From NCBI RefSeq assembly GCF_003287275.1, contig NZ_QEVW01000022.1, positions 24,425 to 88,424 of the forward strand: DNA of 64,000 nucleotides, read 5' to 3'. Of this stretch, positions 35,282 through 44,110 are shown piece after piece (position 1 is the stretch's first letter; each line of letters starts with the position of its first letter). The notes under the pieces are model-generated. The model made no database searches and was not told the DNA's origin. It saw nothing but the letters and a program-made list of their open reading frames with translations. Origin of the DNA: Paenibacillus taichungensis (GTDB lineage Bacteria; Bacillota; Bacilli; Paenibacillales; Paenibacillaceae). A program made the translations under genes and the position numbers.

Positions 35282-36571
35282 CTACAAATAGTTAAAAGGA
35301 TTCACTGCTGTTCCATTATCACGTACTTCAAAATGCAAATGCGGTCCAGTGGAGTTGCCTGTACTACCTGATTCAGCAATAATATCGCCACGGCTTACCG
35401 TGTCACCCTTGCTTACCTTAAATCCGCCTTCACGTAAATGACCGTAAAGCGTCCATAGTCCGCCTCCATGGTCAACAATGACGGTGTAACCATATCCACT
35501 ATACCATTCAGCCATGATGACGATCCCGCCTGAAGCAGCATGAACGGACGTTCCTTGAGCAACAGCAAAGTCTACACCTGCATGCATTTTACCTACTTCA
35601 CCCGTGATCGGGTGAATACGAGGTCCAAAACCAGAAGATACACGCGCACCTGATACTGGCATACCAAAGATGCCGTTACCACTGGAGTATGACGTGCTAC
35701 TGCTACTGCTGCTGCTGTTGGAGCTAACCTTGGTCGCTGCCTTCGCAGCTGCCGCGGCACGTGCAGCTGCTGCTGCTTTTGCTTTGGCTGCTGCCGCCGC
35801 TTGCTGCTCACGCAATTTATTTTTCTCTTGCAGAAGGGCCGAACGTTTGCTGGCAATCTGCATCAATACGTCTTCCTGCTCTTGCGTCAGTTCTTCCGAC
35901 TCTTCAATTTTAGCATCATAAGAAGCGAGAAGCACTTGCTTCTCCTGTTCCTTCTCATTCAATTGGGACTTACGCTGTTTCTTCTGCGCATACAGACTCT
36001 TGGCTTCTGCATATTGCACATCCAGTTCTGCTTTTTTGTCCACGACGAGCTGCTTGTCCTTTTTGTGTTCATCCAACAAGTGCTGATCCTGATCCACAAT
36101 CGTTTTCAGTGAATCGGCACGAGTCAGGAAATCAGAGAAGCTTGTTGAAGTCAACAACACATCAAGATAAGAAACGGCACCATCTGTATACATCAGCCGT
36201 ACACGTGATTCAAGTAATTTCTCTCTTGCAACGATACGTTCTTCTGCGGCTTGCAGATCTTTTTTCGTTGTCCGAAGATCCTCTTCCGTATTTTCAATCT
36301 GCAAGGATACGTTTGCCAGCTCATCACTAACCACATTGATCTGCTCCATGACGACTTTCAAGTAAGCATTGGTCTTGTTCTTATAATGCTGGGCTTCCTT
36401 TTTGTTGCTGGCAGCCTTTTGCTGCTCCTTTTTGGCCGAAGCTGCCTTATTCTCCAGTTGCTGAATCTGCTGATCAATGTCGCTAATGCTACTCTTGGCA
36501 TATCCGTCAGAAGGTTGAAGCGTCAAACTGGCCAATAACGTTAAAGCCAGCAGCGAAGCTGTTTTTTTCAA
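35282..36571 (-). CDS. Exported M23 murein hydrolase with coiled coil (EnvC/PcsB-like partner of FtsEX)
   Basis: An exported protein of about 429 residues. A signal peptide (LKKTASLLALTLLASLTLQP, cleaved near GYAKS) is followed by about 230 residues of coiled coil (QQIQQLENKAASAKKEQQKA onward). An Ala/Lys then Ser-rich linker follows, then a LytM/M23 domain. Unlike EnvC, the zinc ligands are present: HAGVD, and HLHFE near the end, so it should be an active endopeptidase. TTG 36571 is preferred because GGGGGAT lies 6 bases upstream; ATG 36586 lacks a good site. It directly follows ftsX and probably is the hydrolase gated by FtsEX, as PcsB is in streptococci (inference). Confidence 0.88.
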   Translation of the reverse strand: MKKTASLLALTLLASLTLQPSDGYAKSSISDIDQQIQQLENKAASAKKEQQKAASNKKEAQHYKNKTNAYLKVVMEQINVVSDELANVSLQIENTEEDLRTTKKDLQAAEERIVAREKLLESRVRLMYTDGAVSYLDVLLTSTSFSDFLTRADSLKTIVDQDQHLLDEHKKDKQLVVDKKAELDVQYAEAKSLYAQKKQRKSQLNEKEQEKQVLLASYDAKIEESEELTQEQEDVLMQIASKRSALLQEKNKLREQQAAAAAKAKAAAAARAAAAAKAATKVSSNSSSSSSSTSYSSGNGIFGMPVSGARVSSGFGPRIHPITGEVGKMHAGVDFAVAQGTSVHAASGGIVIMAEWYSGYGYTVIVDHGGGLWTLYGHLREGGFKVSKGDTVSRGDIIAESGSTGNSTGPHLHFEVRDNGTAVNPFNYL

Positions 36572-36724
36572 AATGTGATCCCCCATCCTATGATTTCACA
36601 AGAAAGCAACCTGCACAGGTGGTGAACAGCATGTTCTTTGCTTTCTTTACACTAAAGACTCCATCCTTACTACATATCGTCAAACAGCGTTCAGTTGTGA
36701 ACCTGCTTTGCCATTCTTTTCCGA

Positions 36725-37642
36725 TTAAACGTTAAGAGATTTGCGGATGGACAATGTACTTCCCAAAATACCGACCAGTACACCCAGTCCGATCAACAAT
36801 GTTCCAAACAGCAGCCAAATATCACCGAGTGGAATTAGATTAAGCATCTGCATGAATACATCCTGACCAATCGTGGCCATCAGGCGGCTGTAACCAAAGA
36901 ACAGTACCGCTACCGTAATCGCCGAACCGATCAATCCAATCAATGCCCCTTCGACAAAGAAAGGCCAACGAATGAACGTGTTGGTTGCCCCAACCAGTTT
37001 CATAATACCGATCTCCCGGCGCCGGGCCAGAATCGTTACGCGAATCGTATTCGAGATCAGGAACATGGACATCAACCCCAGTCCCCCGACAAAAATAAAT
37101 CCGATATTCCGGACAAGCTTCGTAAATTTGAACAACACTTCCACCGTTTCTTTGCCGTAGTTCACTTTCATGATCGGCTTCTCCGGGTGTTTATCGTTCA
37201 ATGCTTCGATTTTTTGCGCCACAAAAGTGACGGTTTCCGGATCGATGACCTCTACTTCAATAGTCTCCGGCAGTGGATTGTTATCCACATCGAAACCGCT
37301 CAGCACATTGTCTGCACTTTCTCCGAGACGTTCACGAAACTCCTTGAGTCCTTCTTCTTTGGAGACAAAACGAATCTCACTGACTTCAGGCATGGCACTG
37401 ATTTCCTGCTCCAGCGTGTTTCGCAGGTTCTCATCCACGTTCAGCTCGAGAAACGTACTGATCTCGACCTGACTGTCCACCTGGTTGGCCATGGAATTCA
37501 CATTAAGCACCAGCAACATGAACACGCCCAGAATAAGCAATGACACGATAATGGACATGATGGAGGCCACGGACATCCAGCCGTTGCGGAATACGTTTTT
37601 GAATCCCTCCCGCAAATGGCGCAAGAGAGTACTAAAATTCAT
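36725..37642 (-). CDS. ftsX: Cell division permease-like protein FtsX
   Basis: A 305-residue membrane component of the FtsEX complex, which activates peptidoglycan hydrolases. The first helix (WMSVASIMSIIVSLLILGVF) is followed by the large extracytoplasmic loop with DENLRNTLEQEISAMPEVSE, then three helices (IGFIFVGGLGLMSMFLISNT, FFVEGALIGLIGSAITVAVL, and a C-terminal one). The conserved cytoplasmic motif RREIGIMKLVGATNTFIRWP is intact. It overlaps ftsE by 11 bp, so the two are coupled. The M23 hydrolase gene follows. Confidence 0.95.
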   Translation of the reverse strand: MNFSTLLRHLREGFKNVFRNGWMSVASIMSIIVSLLILGVFMLLVLNVNSMANQVDSQVEISTFLELNVDENLRNTLEQEISAMPEVSEIRFVSKEEGLKEFRERLGESADNVLSGFDVDNNPLPETIEVEVIDPETVTFVAQKIEALNDKHPEKPIMKVNYGKETVEVLFKFTKLVRNIGFIFVGGLGLMSMFLISNTIRVTILARRREIGIMKLVGATNTFIRWPFFVEGALIGLIGSAITVAVLFFGYSRLMATIGQDVFMQMLNLIPLGDIWLLFGTLLIGLGVLVGILGSTLSIRKSLNV

Positions 37643-38354
37643 AACCGTATTCCCCTCTCATCTGATCCCGTACAATCTGTCCACGTTCAATCGCAATAAC
37701 CCGTTTACGCATCGTATTGACGATATCCTTGTTGTGAGTCGCCATAACAATGGTGGTTCCGCGAAAATTAATTTCATCCAGCAGCTGCATAATGCCCCAT
37801 GACGTCTCGGGATCAAGGTTTCCCGTAGGCTCGTCCGCGATAATAACAGACGGATTGTTCACGATCGCACGTGCGATGGCAATACGCTGCTGTTCCCCAC
37901 CCGACAACTGTGAAGGTTCACGGTTAGCCTTACTGCGCAATCCCACCAGATCAAGCACTTCCATCACTCGTTTCTTGATGTGGCGCTTCGGTGCTTCAAT
38001 AACTTCCATGGCAAATGCCACGTTCTCAAATGCCGTCATGCGTGGCAGCAACCTGAAATCCTGGAACACAACGCCGATATTCCGGCGTACGTAAGGAATT
38101 TTGCGTGGCTTTAACTTTCCGATATTAAATCCGTTAATGGATATTTGTCCTTTGGTCGGAACTTCTTCCCTGTACATCAATTTCATAAATGTCGATTTGC
38201 CTGCGCCGGACGGACCGACGATATAGACAAATTCATTGCGGTCGATCTTCACCGACACCCCTTGTAATGCGTGGGTACCATTGGCGTAGGTCTTCCACAC
38301 GTCCTGCATTTCTATCACATCATCACTTCCCGTTGCATAGTTAGCCATTATCAT
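37632..38354 (-). CDS. ftsE: Cell division ATP-binding protein FtsE
   Basis: A 240-residue ATPase partner of FtsX. Walker A is VGPSGAGKSTFMKLMYREE, the Q-loop FQDFRLLPRMTAFENVAFAM, signature LSGGEQQRIAIARAI, Walker B VIIADEPTGNLDP and the switch His in VMATHNKDIV. The start is uncertain: ATG 38354 and ATG 38348 are both available with only weak ribosome sites; AAAGGA lies about 20 bases upstream. The upstream gap, shared with the divergent VanW gene, holds palindromes ATTCATATGAAT (38443-38454) and GTAACAAATTTGTTAC (38461-38476). Confidence 0.95.
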   Translation of the reverse strand: MIMANYATGSDDVIEMQDVWKTYANGTHALQGVSVKIDRNEFVYIVGPSGAGKSTFMKLMYREEVPTKGQISINGFNIGKLKPRKIPYVRRNIGVVFQDFRLLPRMTAFENVAFAMEVIEAPKRHIKKRVMEVLDLVGLRSKANREPSQLSGGEQQRIAIARAIVNNPSVIIADEPTGNLDPETSWGIMQLLDEINFRGTTIVMATHNKDIVNTMRKRVIAIERGQIVRDQMRGEYGYEF

Positions 38355-38460
38355 TTCGACACAATCCCGGCATTTCCTTTAAAAAGACCTGAATTTCATC
38401 AGGGAAAATCCATTTCACCCCTTTTTCGATGGTGAAGCATGGATTCATATGAATTTTATT

Positions 38461-38476
38461 GTAACAAATTTGTTAC
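38461..38476. promoter_or_regulatory. 16-bp perfect palindrome between ftsE and the VanW gene
   Basis: GTAACAAATTTGTTAC, half-sites GTAACA and TGTTAC separated by 4 bp. It is about 110 bp from each start, in the divergent control region. The same half-sites, 6 bp apart, occur in the yhbD promoter at 43919-43936. Probably a repressor or regulator site; which one is unknown. Confidence 0.45.
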
Positions 38477-38570
38477 CTATTGAGTACCCGAAAGTTTTCC
38501 ATCATTGGATCATATATATGGAAAGTGTTACGAAATGCGGAACAACAGAAGTACAAAGGAGCGTTCGGAT

Positions 38571-40004
38571 ATGAAAAAAATACATTTGATGGTCATTGCA
38601 CTGTTCTCCATCCTATTAATCGGTTCCGCGTCCTATGGATTGCTGTATATGTACGTGAACCAACCCGCCCTACCCGAAGGTGTACGTGTTGGGGAGTGGT
38701 CGGTTGAGGGCGTGAATCGCAAGGAAGTTCTACCGGCACTGGATGAACGATTAAAACAAATGGAAGCGTGGCCGATCACCCTGGAGGTTGAAGATCCTGC
38801 ACCAAAAACGATGATGTTCACGGCCGCCCAGACAGGCGCCAGCTACAGTGCTGACGACTTCCGGACAGCTGTGCAGCAACTGGATGAAGGCAATCTGTGG
38901 GAGCGCGCTTACGCCCGATATCATTTCATCAAGGAGTGGTCCCTGAAGCTAACGTATAATTCAAAATCACTGAGAGAGCAGCTTACCCCTGCCTGGGAAA
39001 AGGAAACCTTCGGTACACCCGCGAACGCTGTTCGCCGCATTACCGCAAGTGACAAGGTCCAGTACATCCCTGAAAAAGGCGTCCGCCGGATCGCTTGGGA
39101 TGAACTCGCGAGCCTGATGCAAGCTAAACTGCACCGGGATTTCGCTCCACTGGACCATGATACGAAGCCAAACCCGCTGTTGATTCAGCTGCCGTTGTAT
39201 ACGCTGCAACCCGAAGTGACTCTCGATTCGCTGCGCCAAGAGGGAATTGATCGGAAGATCATTCAGTTCTCCACTAGCCTCGGAAACAGCAGCGCAGGCC
39301 GGATACATAACGTCAGCGCAGCAGCACAAGCCGTTAACGGCATGATTTTGCCTCCAAATGGTACTTTTGATTATGAGAAGGTCATTAGGAAGGCCGAGGA
39401 GCACTATGGTTTCCGGGAAGCCCCGGTCATCGTGAATGGGCAGCTAACCCCTGGCATTGGAGGCGGCATCTGCCAGGTATCAAGCACAGTCTATAACGCA
39501 GCCTTGTTGACCGGACTGGATATTGTAGAACGCCGTAACCATTCCCTGCCCGTCAAATATTTGCCAAAGGGACTGGATGCCACGTTTGCCTCAGGCTCAA
39601 TCAATTTTCGGTTCAAAAACAATACCGGCAAGTCTCTGCTCATTCATGCCAAAGTGGAAGGTGGAAGCTTAACGGTCAAATTTTTCGGCACCTTCCCGGA
39701 GAACGTCAGTTATGCACTTGAATCCCGTACAATTGAGACATTAAGTGCTCCCGTGAAATATGTATCGAGCAACGTACTGCCTGACGGTGCCCAGCAGGTG
39801 CTCCAGAACGGTCAACCCGGATATATTGTAGAAACGATGCGCACCAAAAAGGTGGATGGCAAAATCGTTGAATCCAAGACCATTACACGTGACACATACA
39901 AAGCCCAGAATCGCCTGATTGCTCGCTCTGGTCATACTAACCTGCCTGATCCCAAGGAGCCTTCTGTCGTAGAGGATGGCATCAGCGACACGAAGCAGCC
40001 TTAA
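38571..40004 (+). CDS. VanW family protein with G5 domain
   Basis: A 477-residue protein anchored by an N-terminal helix (LMVIALFSILLIGSASYGLLY). It has an extracellular helical region, possibly the YoaR-like peptidoglycan-binding domain (TMMFTAAQTGASYSADDF), and the VanW domain (LPPNGTFDYEKVIRKAEEHY, GGGICQVSSTVYNAALLTGL). A C-terminal G5 domain (QVLQNGQPGYIVETMRTKKV) completes it. VanW is found in some vancomycin-resistance clusters but its biochemical role is not known; G5 binds surface glycans. ATG 38571 has AAAGGAGCG 7 bases upstream; a longer frame to 38505 has no such site. It is a single-gene unit ending in a strong terminator, so a wall-related function is inferred only. Confidence 0.9.
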   Translation: MKKIHLMVIALFSILLIGSASYGLLYMYVNQPALPEGVRVGEWSVEGVNRKEVLPALDERLKQMEAWPITLEVEDPAPKTMMFTAAQTGASYSADDFRTAVQQLDEGNLWERAYARYHFIKEWSLKLTYNSKSLREQLTPAWEKETFGTPANAVRRITASDKVQYIPEKGVRRIAWDELASLMQAKLHRDFAPLDHDTKPNPLLIQLPLYTLQPEVTLDSLRQEGIDRKIIQFSTSLGNSSAGRIHNVSAAAQAVNGMILPPNGTFDYEKVIRKAEEHYGFREAPVIVNGQLTPGIGGGICQVSSTVYNAALLTGLDIVERRNHSLPVKYLPKGLDATFASGSINFRFKNNTGKSLLIHAKVEGGSLTVKFFGTFPENVSYALESRTIETLSAPVKYVSSNVLPDGAQQVLQNGQPGYIVETMRTKKVDGKIVESKTITRDTYKAQNRLIARSGHTNLPDPKEPSVVEDGISDTKQP

Positions 40005-40066
40005 TCTTCCTTTCACTTGTGCACACATGGATAAGCTCATCCCTGCAAAGGTAATAACAAATAGAA

Positions 40067-40117
40067 AAAGACACATCTCCCGTTCCCCATTCTGGGTCCC
40101 TCGAGAGATGTGTCTTT
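40067..40117. terminator. Bidirectional intrinsic terminator
   Basis: AAAGACACATCTC (40067-40079) and its complement (40105-40117) form a perfect 13-bp stem around a 25-base loop, flanked by A and T runs. It serves the VanW gene and the convergent MFS gene. Confidence 0.9.
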
Positions 40118-40162
40118 GGTTTGTTTTACAGATACATATTATGTTTGATTAGACTGAAACCT

Positions 40163-41722
40163 TTAATGTCCGCCTGTGTACTCTTTCTGCTCTTCGCCGA
40201 TAACCATCTTCTCATTACCCATAAAGAATGCAGCAATCAACGCGAGTGCGGCCGGGATCGCTGCCCAGGCAAAGAGCTGCACGATGGATGAAGACAACGC
40301 GTGTGTAATGGCGTCCAGCACCTGAGGCGGAATCGCCTTTCTCAGCTCTGGCGATAACAGCGCATGTGGATCACTCAGATTCACTCCCTGAGGCACGCCG
40401 CCTGCAGGAGCACCAGCGCCCCCTGCTTCTGCCGCTGATCCGGCGAGGGCATCATTCATTTTGCGCGTAAACACCTGGCTCTGCACGATACCAAAGATCG
40501 TAATGCCCATCGTCATCCCAAGTGAACGCAGGAAGTTAAGTGTGGAGCTTGCTGCTCCGCGTCTTTGCGGTTCAAATGCGTTCATGGCTGCATTACTTAG
40601 TACCGAGAACGACGCTCCAACACCGAGACCAATCATCACCATGAATATACGTATCGTCCATAAAGATGAAGTTTCATCCAGCGTCGTCAGCAATCCAAGA
40701 CCAACCACCAGCAAGGCCAGCGTAGGAATCATAATGTTACGATACTTGATTTTGGTCATCAGCACCCCACCCATGGAAGCCGTAACAACAGACCCCAGCA
40801 TCATGGGCAATAACACGAGGCCAGAGTTGGTCGCTTTGCCACCGAGTACCCCCTGGATGAAGATTGGAATATACACGGATGCGGTAATAAACGCCGCACC
40901 ACTGAACATGCCAATAACGTTACTGGACCAGTACACCCGGTTGCGGAACATGCCGAAGGAGATAATGGGTTCCTTGGCTCTCGTTTCTGCAAACAAGAAG
41001 AGCAACGCTAACACTACAAATCCGGCAAACAAGCCGAGAATCTGCCATGAACCCCAGGCATACGTTTTGCCGCCCAGTTCAAGCCCGAAGATGAGACAGA
41101 CTACTGCACCAATCAGTGTGATTGCACCGAGCCAGTCAATTTGTTGGGATTGATGCTGATGGGATTCTTTGTAGAAAAATGCAATAAACACAAACGCAAT
41201 CAGACCAAGCGGCAGGTTGATATAAAATACCCATTCCCATGTCGCGTACTGCGTAATGTAAGCACCCAGTAGTGGGCCGAATACGCTGGATAAACCAAAC
41301 ACGGCTCCGAACAAACCGCCCAATTTACCCCGTGATTCCGGTGCAACCACATCAAACATGATCGTGAAGGCAATCGGCACCAGTGCACCAGCACCAATAC
41401 CCTGAATAGCTCTGTACATCGTCAGCTCTACAATCGATGTTGCTGTTCCACATAATGCAGATCCGAGCATAAATACCAGTATTCCAAAAACAAAAAACTT
41501 TTTCCGTCCGTACATGTCGGATAACTTACCGAAGATTGGCATACCCGCCATCTCGGCCACCATGTAAGCGGAGGTCACCCATACGAACTTGTCGAGCCCA
41601 CCCAGCTTCCCGACAATATCGCCCATAGCTGTTGCCACGATGGTATTGTCCATCGAAGCCATCAGTATGCTCAGCAGCAGCCCTGCCAGCACCAATCCAA
41701 TATTATTTTTACGTGTAGCCAT
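40163..41722 (-). CDS. MFS multidrug exporter, DHA2 (EmrB/QacA) family
   Basis: A proton-driven drug exporter of about 519 residues with some 14 predicted helices. Family motifs are present: MASMDNTIVATAMGDIVGKL in helix 1, the loop 2-3 motif GKLSDMYGRKKFFVFG, and motif C in the fifth helix (GLFGAVFGLSSVFGPLLGAY). A Gly/Ala-rich loop precedes the last helices. ATG 41722 is favoured (GGGAGAG about 12 bases upstream) over the TTG at 41731, which is too close. No regulator gene adjoins it, and the substrate cannot be inferred. It follows the bactofilin genes by about 75 bp on the same strand. Confidence 0.92.
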   Translation of the reverse strand: MATRKNNIGLVLAGLLLSILMASMDNTIVATAMGDIVGKLGGLDKFVWVTSAYMVAEMAGMPIFGKLSDMYGRKKFFVFGILVFMLGSALCGTATSIVELTMYRAIQGIGAGALVPIAFTIMFDVVAPESRGKLGGLFGAVFGLSSVFGPLLGAYITQYATWEWVFYINLPLGLIAFVFIAFFYKESHQHQSQQIDWLGAITLIGAVVCLIFGLELGGKTYAWGSWQILGLFAGFVVLALLFLFAETRAKEPIISFGMFRNRVYWSSNVIGMFSGAAFITASVYIPIFIQGVLGGKATNSGLVLLPMMLGSVVTASMGGVLMTKIKYRNIMIPTLALLVVGLGLLTTLDETSSLWTIRIFMVMIGLGVGASFSVLSNAAMNAFEPQRRGAASSTLNFLRSLGMTMGITIFGIVQSQVFTRKMNDALAGSAAEAGGAGAPAGGVPQGVNLSDPHALLSPELRKAIPPQVLDAITHALSSSIVQLFAWAAIPAALALIAAFFMGNEKMVIGEEQKEYTGGH

Positions 41723-41795
41723 TCTACTCAATCTCTCCCATTCACATCCGATTCATATGACTGAATTAGTATATCCGAAAAGTTACGGCGGATAA

Positions 41796-42500
41796 TCAGT
41801 CCAAGGACCGATTGCTTTGCACCAAAACTTCCGATTGCGGATGAATTTGCAGAGAAGAGCGGTATTCCACCGTACCAATTCGGCAGCCTGGGCCAATTTT
41901 TATTTTATCTCCTCGTACAACCTCGGCCTCCGTGTTCTCAAGTTCAATTTCGTCGCCTTCGATCAGATCGGCCTTGAGAATAGACTTGTTACCAGTGAAC
42001 AAACCCTCCAGCAGTTTTCCCCGCGAACTCTTCACTGAAATGATGGAACCGCCCATTTCCTTGACCTCGGATGGACCCATAATTTTGAGTGTCATACTTT
42101 CGGCACTGAGCATACCCGTTATCGTGAAACGGCCATTCAACTTCATATTCTCCACCTGACAATCACCTGATACATGAAGCTCGCCTACTACTTTCATATG
42201 TTCAGCTTTTGCATACAGGTTAGAAGCATGATTGCCTTCCTGTTCATCGGAACCAACATCAGATCGCTCTTTCAGGGTAAGGGTTCCCGTAATTTTGATA
42301 TCGGTTGATTCAAGAGATCCGTATATGACGGATGTGCCGGTGCATTTGAATTGATCACAGAACAGATTATCGTTAAATGACGAATCTCCCACTACCTTGA
42401 CCTTGCCGTATACACCGCCAGAAGAACTGCCGTCGCCGATGATGCTAATGTCATGTTTTTTATCCAACGAACCAGCAAAATGGTTATTCAAATCGATCAC
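41796..42500 (-). CDS. Bactofilin-like polymer-forming protein, second of pair (YhbF/BacF-like)
   Basis: A 234-residue protein made mostly of short beta-repeats with hydrophobic-glycine spacing, such as VYGKVKVVGDSSFNDNLFC and MKVVGELHVSGDCQVENMKL, the pattern of the right-handed beta-helix of bactofilins. It ends with KIGPGCRIGTVEYRSSLQIH. In Bacillus subtilis the yhbD-yhbE-yhbF operon encodes a regulator-like protein and two bactofilins (BacE, BacF) needed for flagellum assembly; the same triplet occurs here. The start could be GTG 42500 or TTG 42491, the latter better spaced from AAAGGGATGTGATC. Confidence 0.8.
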   Translation of the reverse strand: MIDLNNHFAGSLDKKHDISIIGDGSSSGGVYGKVKVVGDSSFNDNLFCDQFKCTGTSVIYGSLESTDIKITGTLTLKERSDVGSDEQEGNHASNLYAKAEHMKVVGELHVSGDCQVENMKLNGRFTITGMLSAESMTLKIMGPSEVKEMGGSIISVKSSRGKLLEGLFTGNKSILKADLIEGDEIELENTEAEVVRGDKIKIGPGCRIGTVEYRSSLQIHPQSEVLVQSNRSLD

Positions 42501-42525
42501 ATCCCTTTTCTTTTCATATCAAAAT

Positions 42526-43251
42526 TCAAATCCGCTGACTGCTGCCCACCTTGGCATCTGGATCAACCTCTAGTTCACCCGAATATTCAACCAACCTGAT
42601 GTTACAGCCGCGACCAATATGAACCTTGCTGCCACGAACAATATCAGCCTCGGTATCTTCCAGCACGATTTCATCCCCCTCGATCAAAGATGTCTTGAAG
42701 GACGGTGTACCACCCAGACCAATACTTTTCCAAAAACCAGTCTGTTCCTTACGACGAATATCGATGCGTTCCCCGCCAATTTCTTTGGCCGAAGAAGATG
42801 TATGCAGTCTGATCTCTACCGTCCCCGCATTCAGAAAGCCACTAATTTTAATATTGCCCTGTACGTTCAGGGTCTCACATTGTACGTCGCCTTCAATATC
42901 GATTACACCACCAATATCTATCCGTTCCCCATCTACCCGACCACGTACAGTACACTTCCCGTTAACTTCTAGCTCAGGACTTCGGAGGTCTCCATTAATG
43001 GTTGTCAAACCGTCCACACGAACACGAGAACTAATCAAGGGGCCGTTCAGCGTGCACATACCGTTGATCGTTGCACTCTCAGAGCTCAAGGCTCCGTGCA
43101 TCTTCATTGTTCCATTCACATTCAGGGACGTACAGTCCAGGTTACCGTTTACCTTAGCCATTCCATCAATGGATACCCGGTGAAAGTTCCCGCCTGCCGT
43201 TTGGCTCATGCCCGCTACGTTCAGATCATTGCGCAAATTACGTTCCTCCAT
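42526..43251 (-). CDS. Bactofilin-like polymer-forming protein, first of pair (YhbE/BacE-like)
   Basis: A 241-residue relative of the following gene, with regular beta-helix repeats (FHRVSIDGMAKVNGNL, LNVNGTMKMHGALSSESATI, VRVDGLTTINGDLRSPELEV). The last quarter of both proteins is strikingly alike: SLIEGDEIVLEDTEADIVRG here against DLIEGDEIELENTEAEVVRG there, so they arose by duplication. AAGGAGAGG overlaps the yhbD stop, 7 bases before ATG 43251, giving tight coupling. Likely a cytoplasmic or membrane-linked scaffold; a motility role is inferred from Bacillus. Confidence 0.82.
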   Translation of the reverse strand: MEERNLRNDLNVAGMSQTAGGNFHRVSIDGMAKVNGNLDCTSLNVNGTMKMHGALSSESATINGMCTLNGPLISSRVRVDGLTTINGDLRSPELEVNGKCTVRGRVDGERIDIGGVIDIEGDVQCETLNVQGNIKISGFLNAGTVEIRLHTSSSAKEIGGERIDIRRKEQTGFWKSIGLGGTPSFKTSLIEGDEIVLEDTEADIVRGSKVHIGRGCNIRLVEYSGELEVDPDAKVGSSQRI

Positions 43252-43265
43252 ATATGATCCTCTCC

Positions 43266-43889
43266 TTATCCCAATTTGAGTTTTAGCTCTTCCATGAACG
43301 TTCCCATGGACTGCCTGAGAACAACCTTCACTCCATTGTCAAAATAAAGCTCTGTTCCTGCCGTGACCAGCATGAAGGAAGGAACACCCATCTTGCGAAT
43401 AAGCACCAGTTCGCTTGGTTTGCCTGTGAAACGATAGTAGTGCTCGGACATGACATCGATCAGCAGCGAACCCTCCTGCCGGGTAATATCTCCGCTCATT
43501 AGCAGCTTATCAAGTACATAAAGCATCATAATCTGCTCCAAAGCATACAGCCGCTGCTCCCGACCCGCTTCTTTCAACAGCTCAAGCGAAATATTCGAAA
43601 CAATGTTTCGCTCTAACAGCTCTTGAGCGGACATTTCCACTTCACCCAAAGTTGGTGAAAACACATCTGCCAGTTCATCCAGCGACAAGCCGTCTTTCAT
43701 ATTGAGAATCTTGTCAATCCGCAGTAAAATCTGTTGTTTTGGAAAAAAAGTTTCTTGTCCCGTATAGGACGACTTCCGAATAAACCATTCCTCCGGAATG
43801 AGATTTTTCCGCTTCCAGCGGTACAACTGGCCGTAGGAGATACCCGTCAGGTCCAGCAATTCTTTTTTGGAGATCAAATCATCCGTCAT
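43266..43889 (-). CDS. yhbD: YhbD-like protein with MerR-type helix-turn-helix
   Basis: A 207-residue protein. The first 70 residues read as a MerR-type DNA-binding domain (LISKKELLDLTGISYGQLYR, WKRKNLIPEEWF), followed by a DUF4004-like region (RRQR-free, helical, with MLYVLDKLLMSGDITRQEGS) and a C-terminal beta segment (VRQSMGTFMEELKLKLG end). ATG 43889 is chosen because AAGGGGGACC lies just upstream; a frame to 44021 would run across the promoter. It heads the operon with two bactofilins. The promoter contains a dyad in its spacer, the place where MerR proteins bind, so autoregulation is likely (inference). Confidence 0.85.
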   Translation of the reverse strand: MTDDLISKKELLDLTGISYGQLYRWKRKNLIPEEWFIRKSSYTGQETFFPKQQILLRIDKILNMKDGLSLDELADVFSPTLGEVEMSAQELLERNIVSNISLELLKEAGREQRLYALEQIMMLYVLDKLLMSGDITRQEGSLLIDVMSEHYYRFTGKPSELVLIRKMGVPSFMLVTAGTELYFDNGVKVVLRQSMGTFMEELKLKLG

Positions 43890-43915
43890 ATATGGTCCCC
43901 CTTTGTGTTGAACAC

Positions 43916-43944
43916 AGTGTAACATAACATTGTTACGCTGTAAA
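43916..43944 (-). promoter_or_regulatory. yhbD-bactofilin operon promoter with dyad in spacer
   Basis: On minus: TTTACA (43939-43944), 17 bp, TACACT (43916-43921), about 27 bp before the yhbD ATG. The half-sites GTAACA and TGTTAC (43919-43924 and 43931-43936 on plus), separated by 6 bp, lie within the spacer and the -10. Confidence 0.6.
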
Positions 43945-44110
43945 GAAGGCGAATAACTAGTGGTTAATTTCTTATTATTGCAATGAAAAGACTTTGCGTT
44001 TAACCTGTTTATTATAGACACTATGGAACCATTATGGATTCAGATCCCTTCCTATAGAATCGGGTCAGAACACATCGTTAATGGACTTATGAAAGGGGTT
44101 TCTCATAGAT

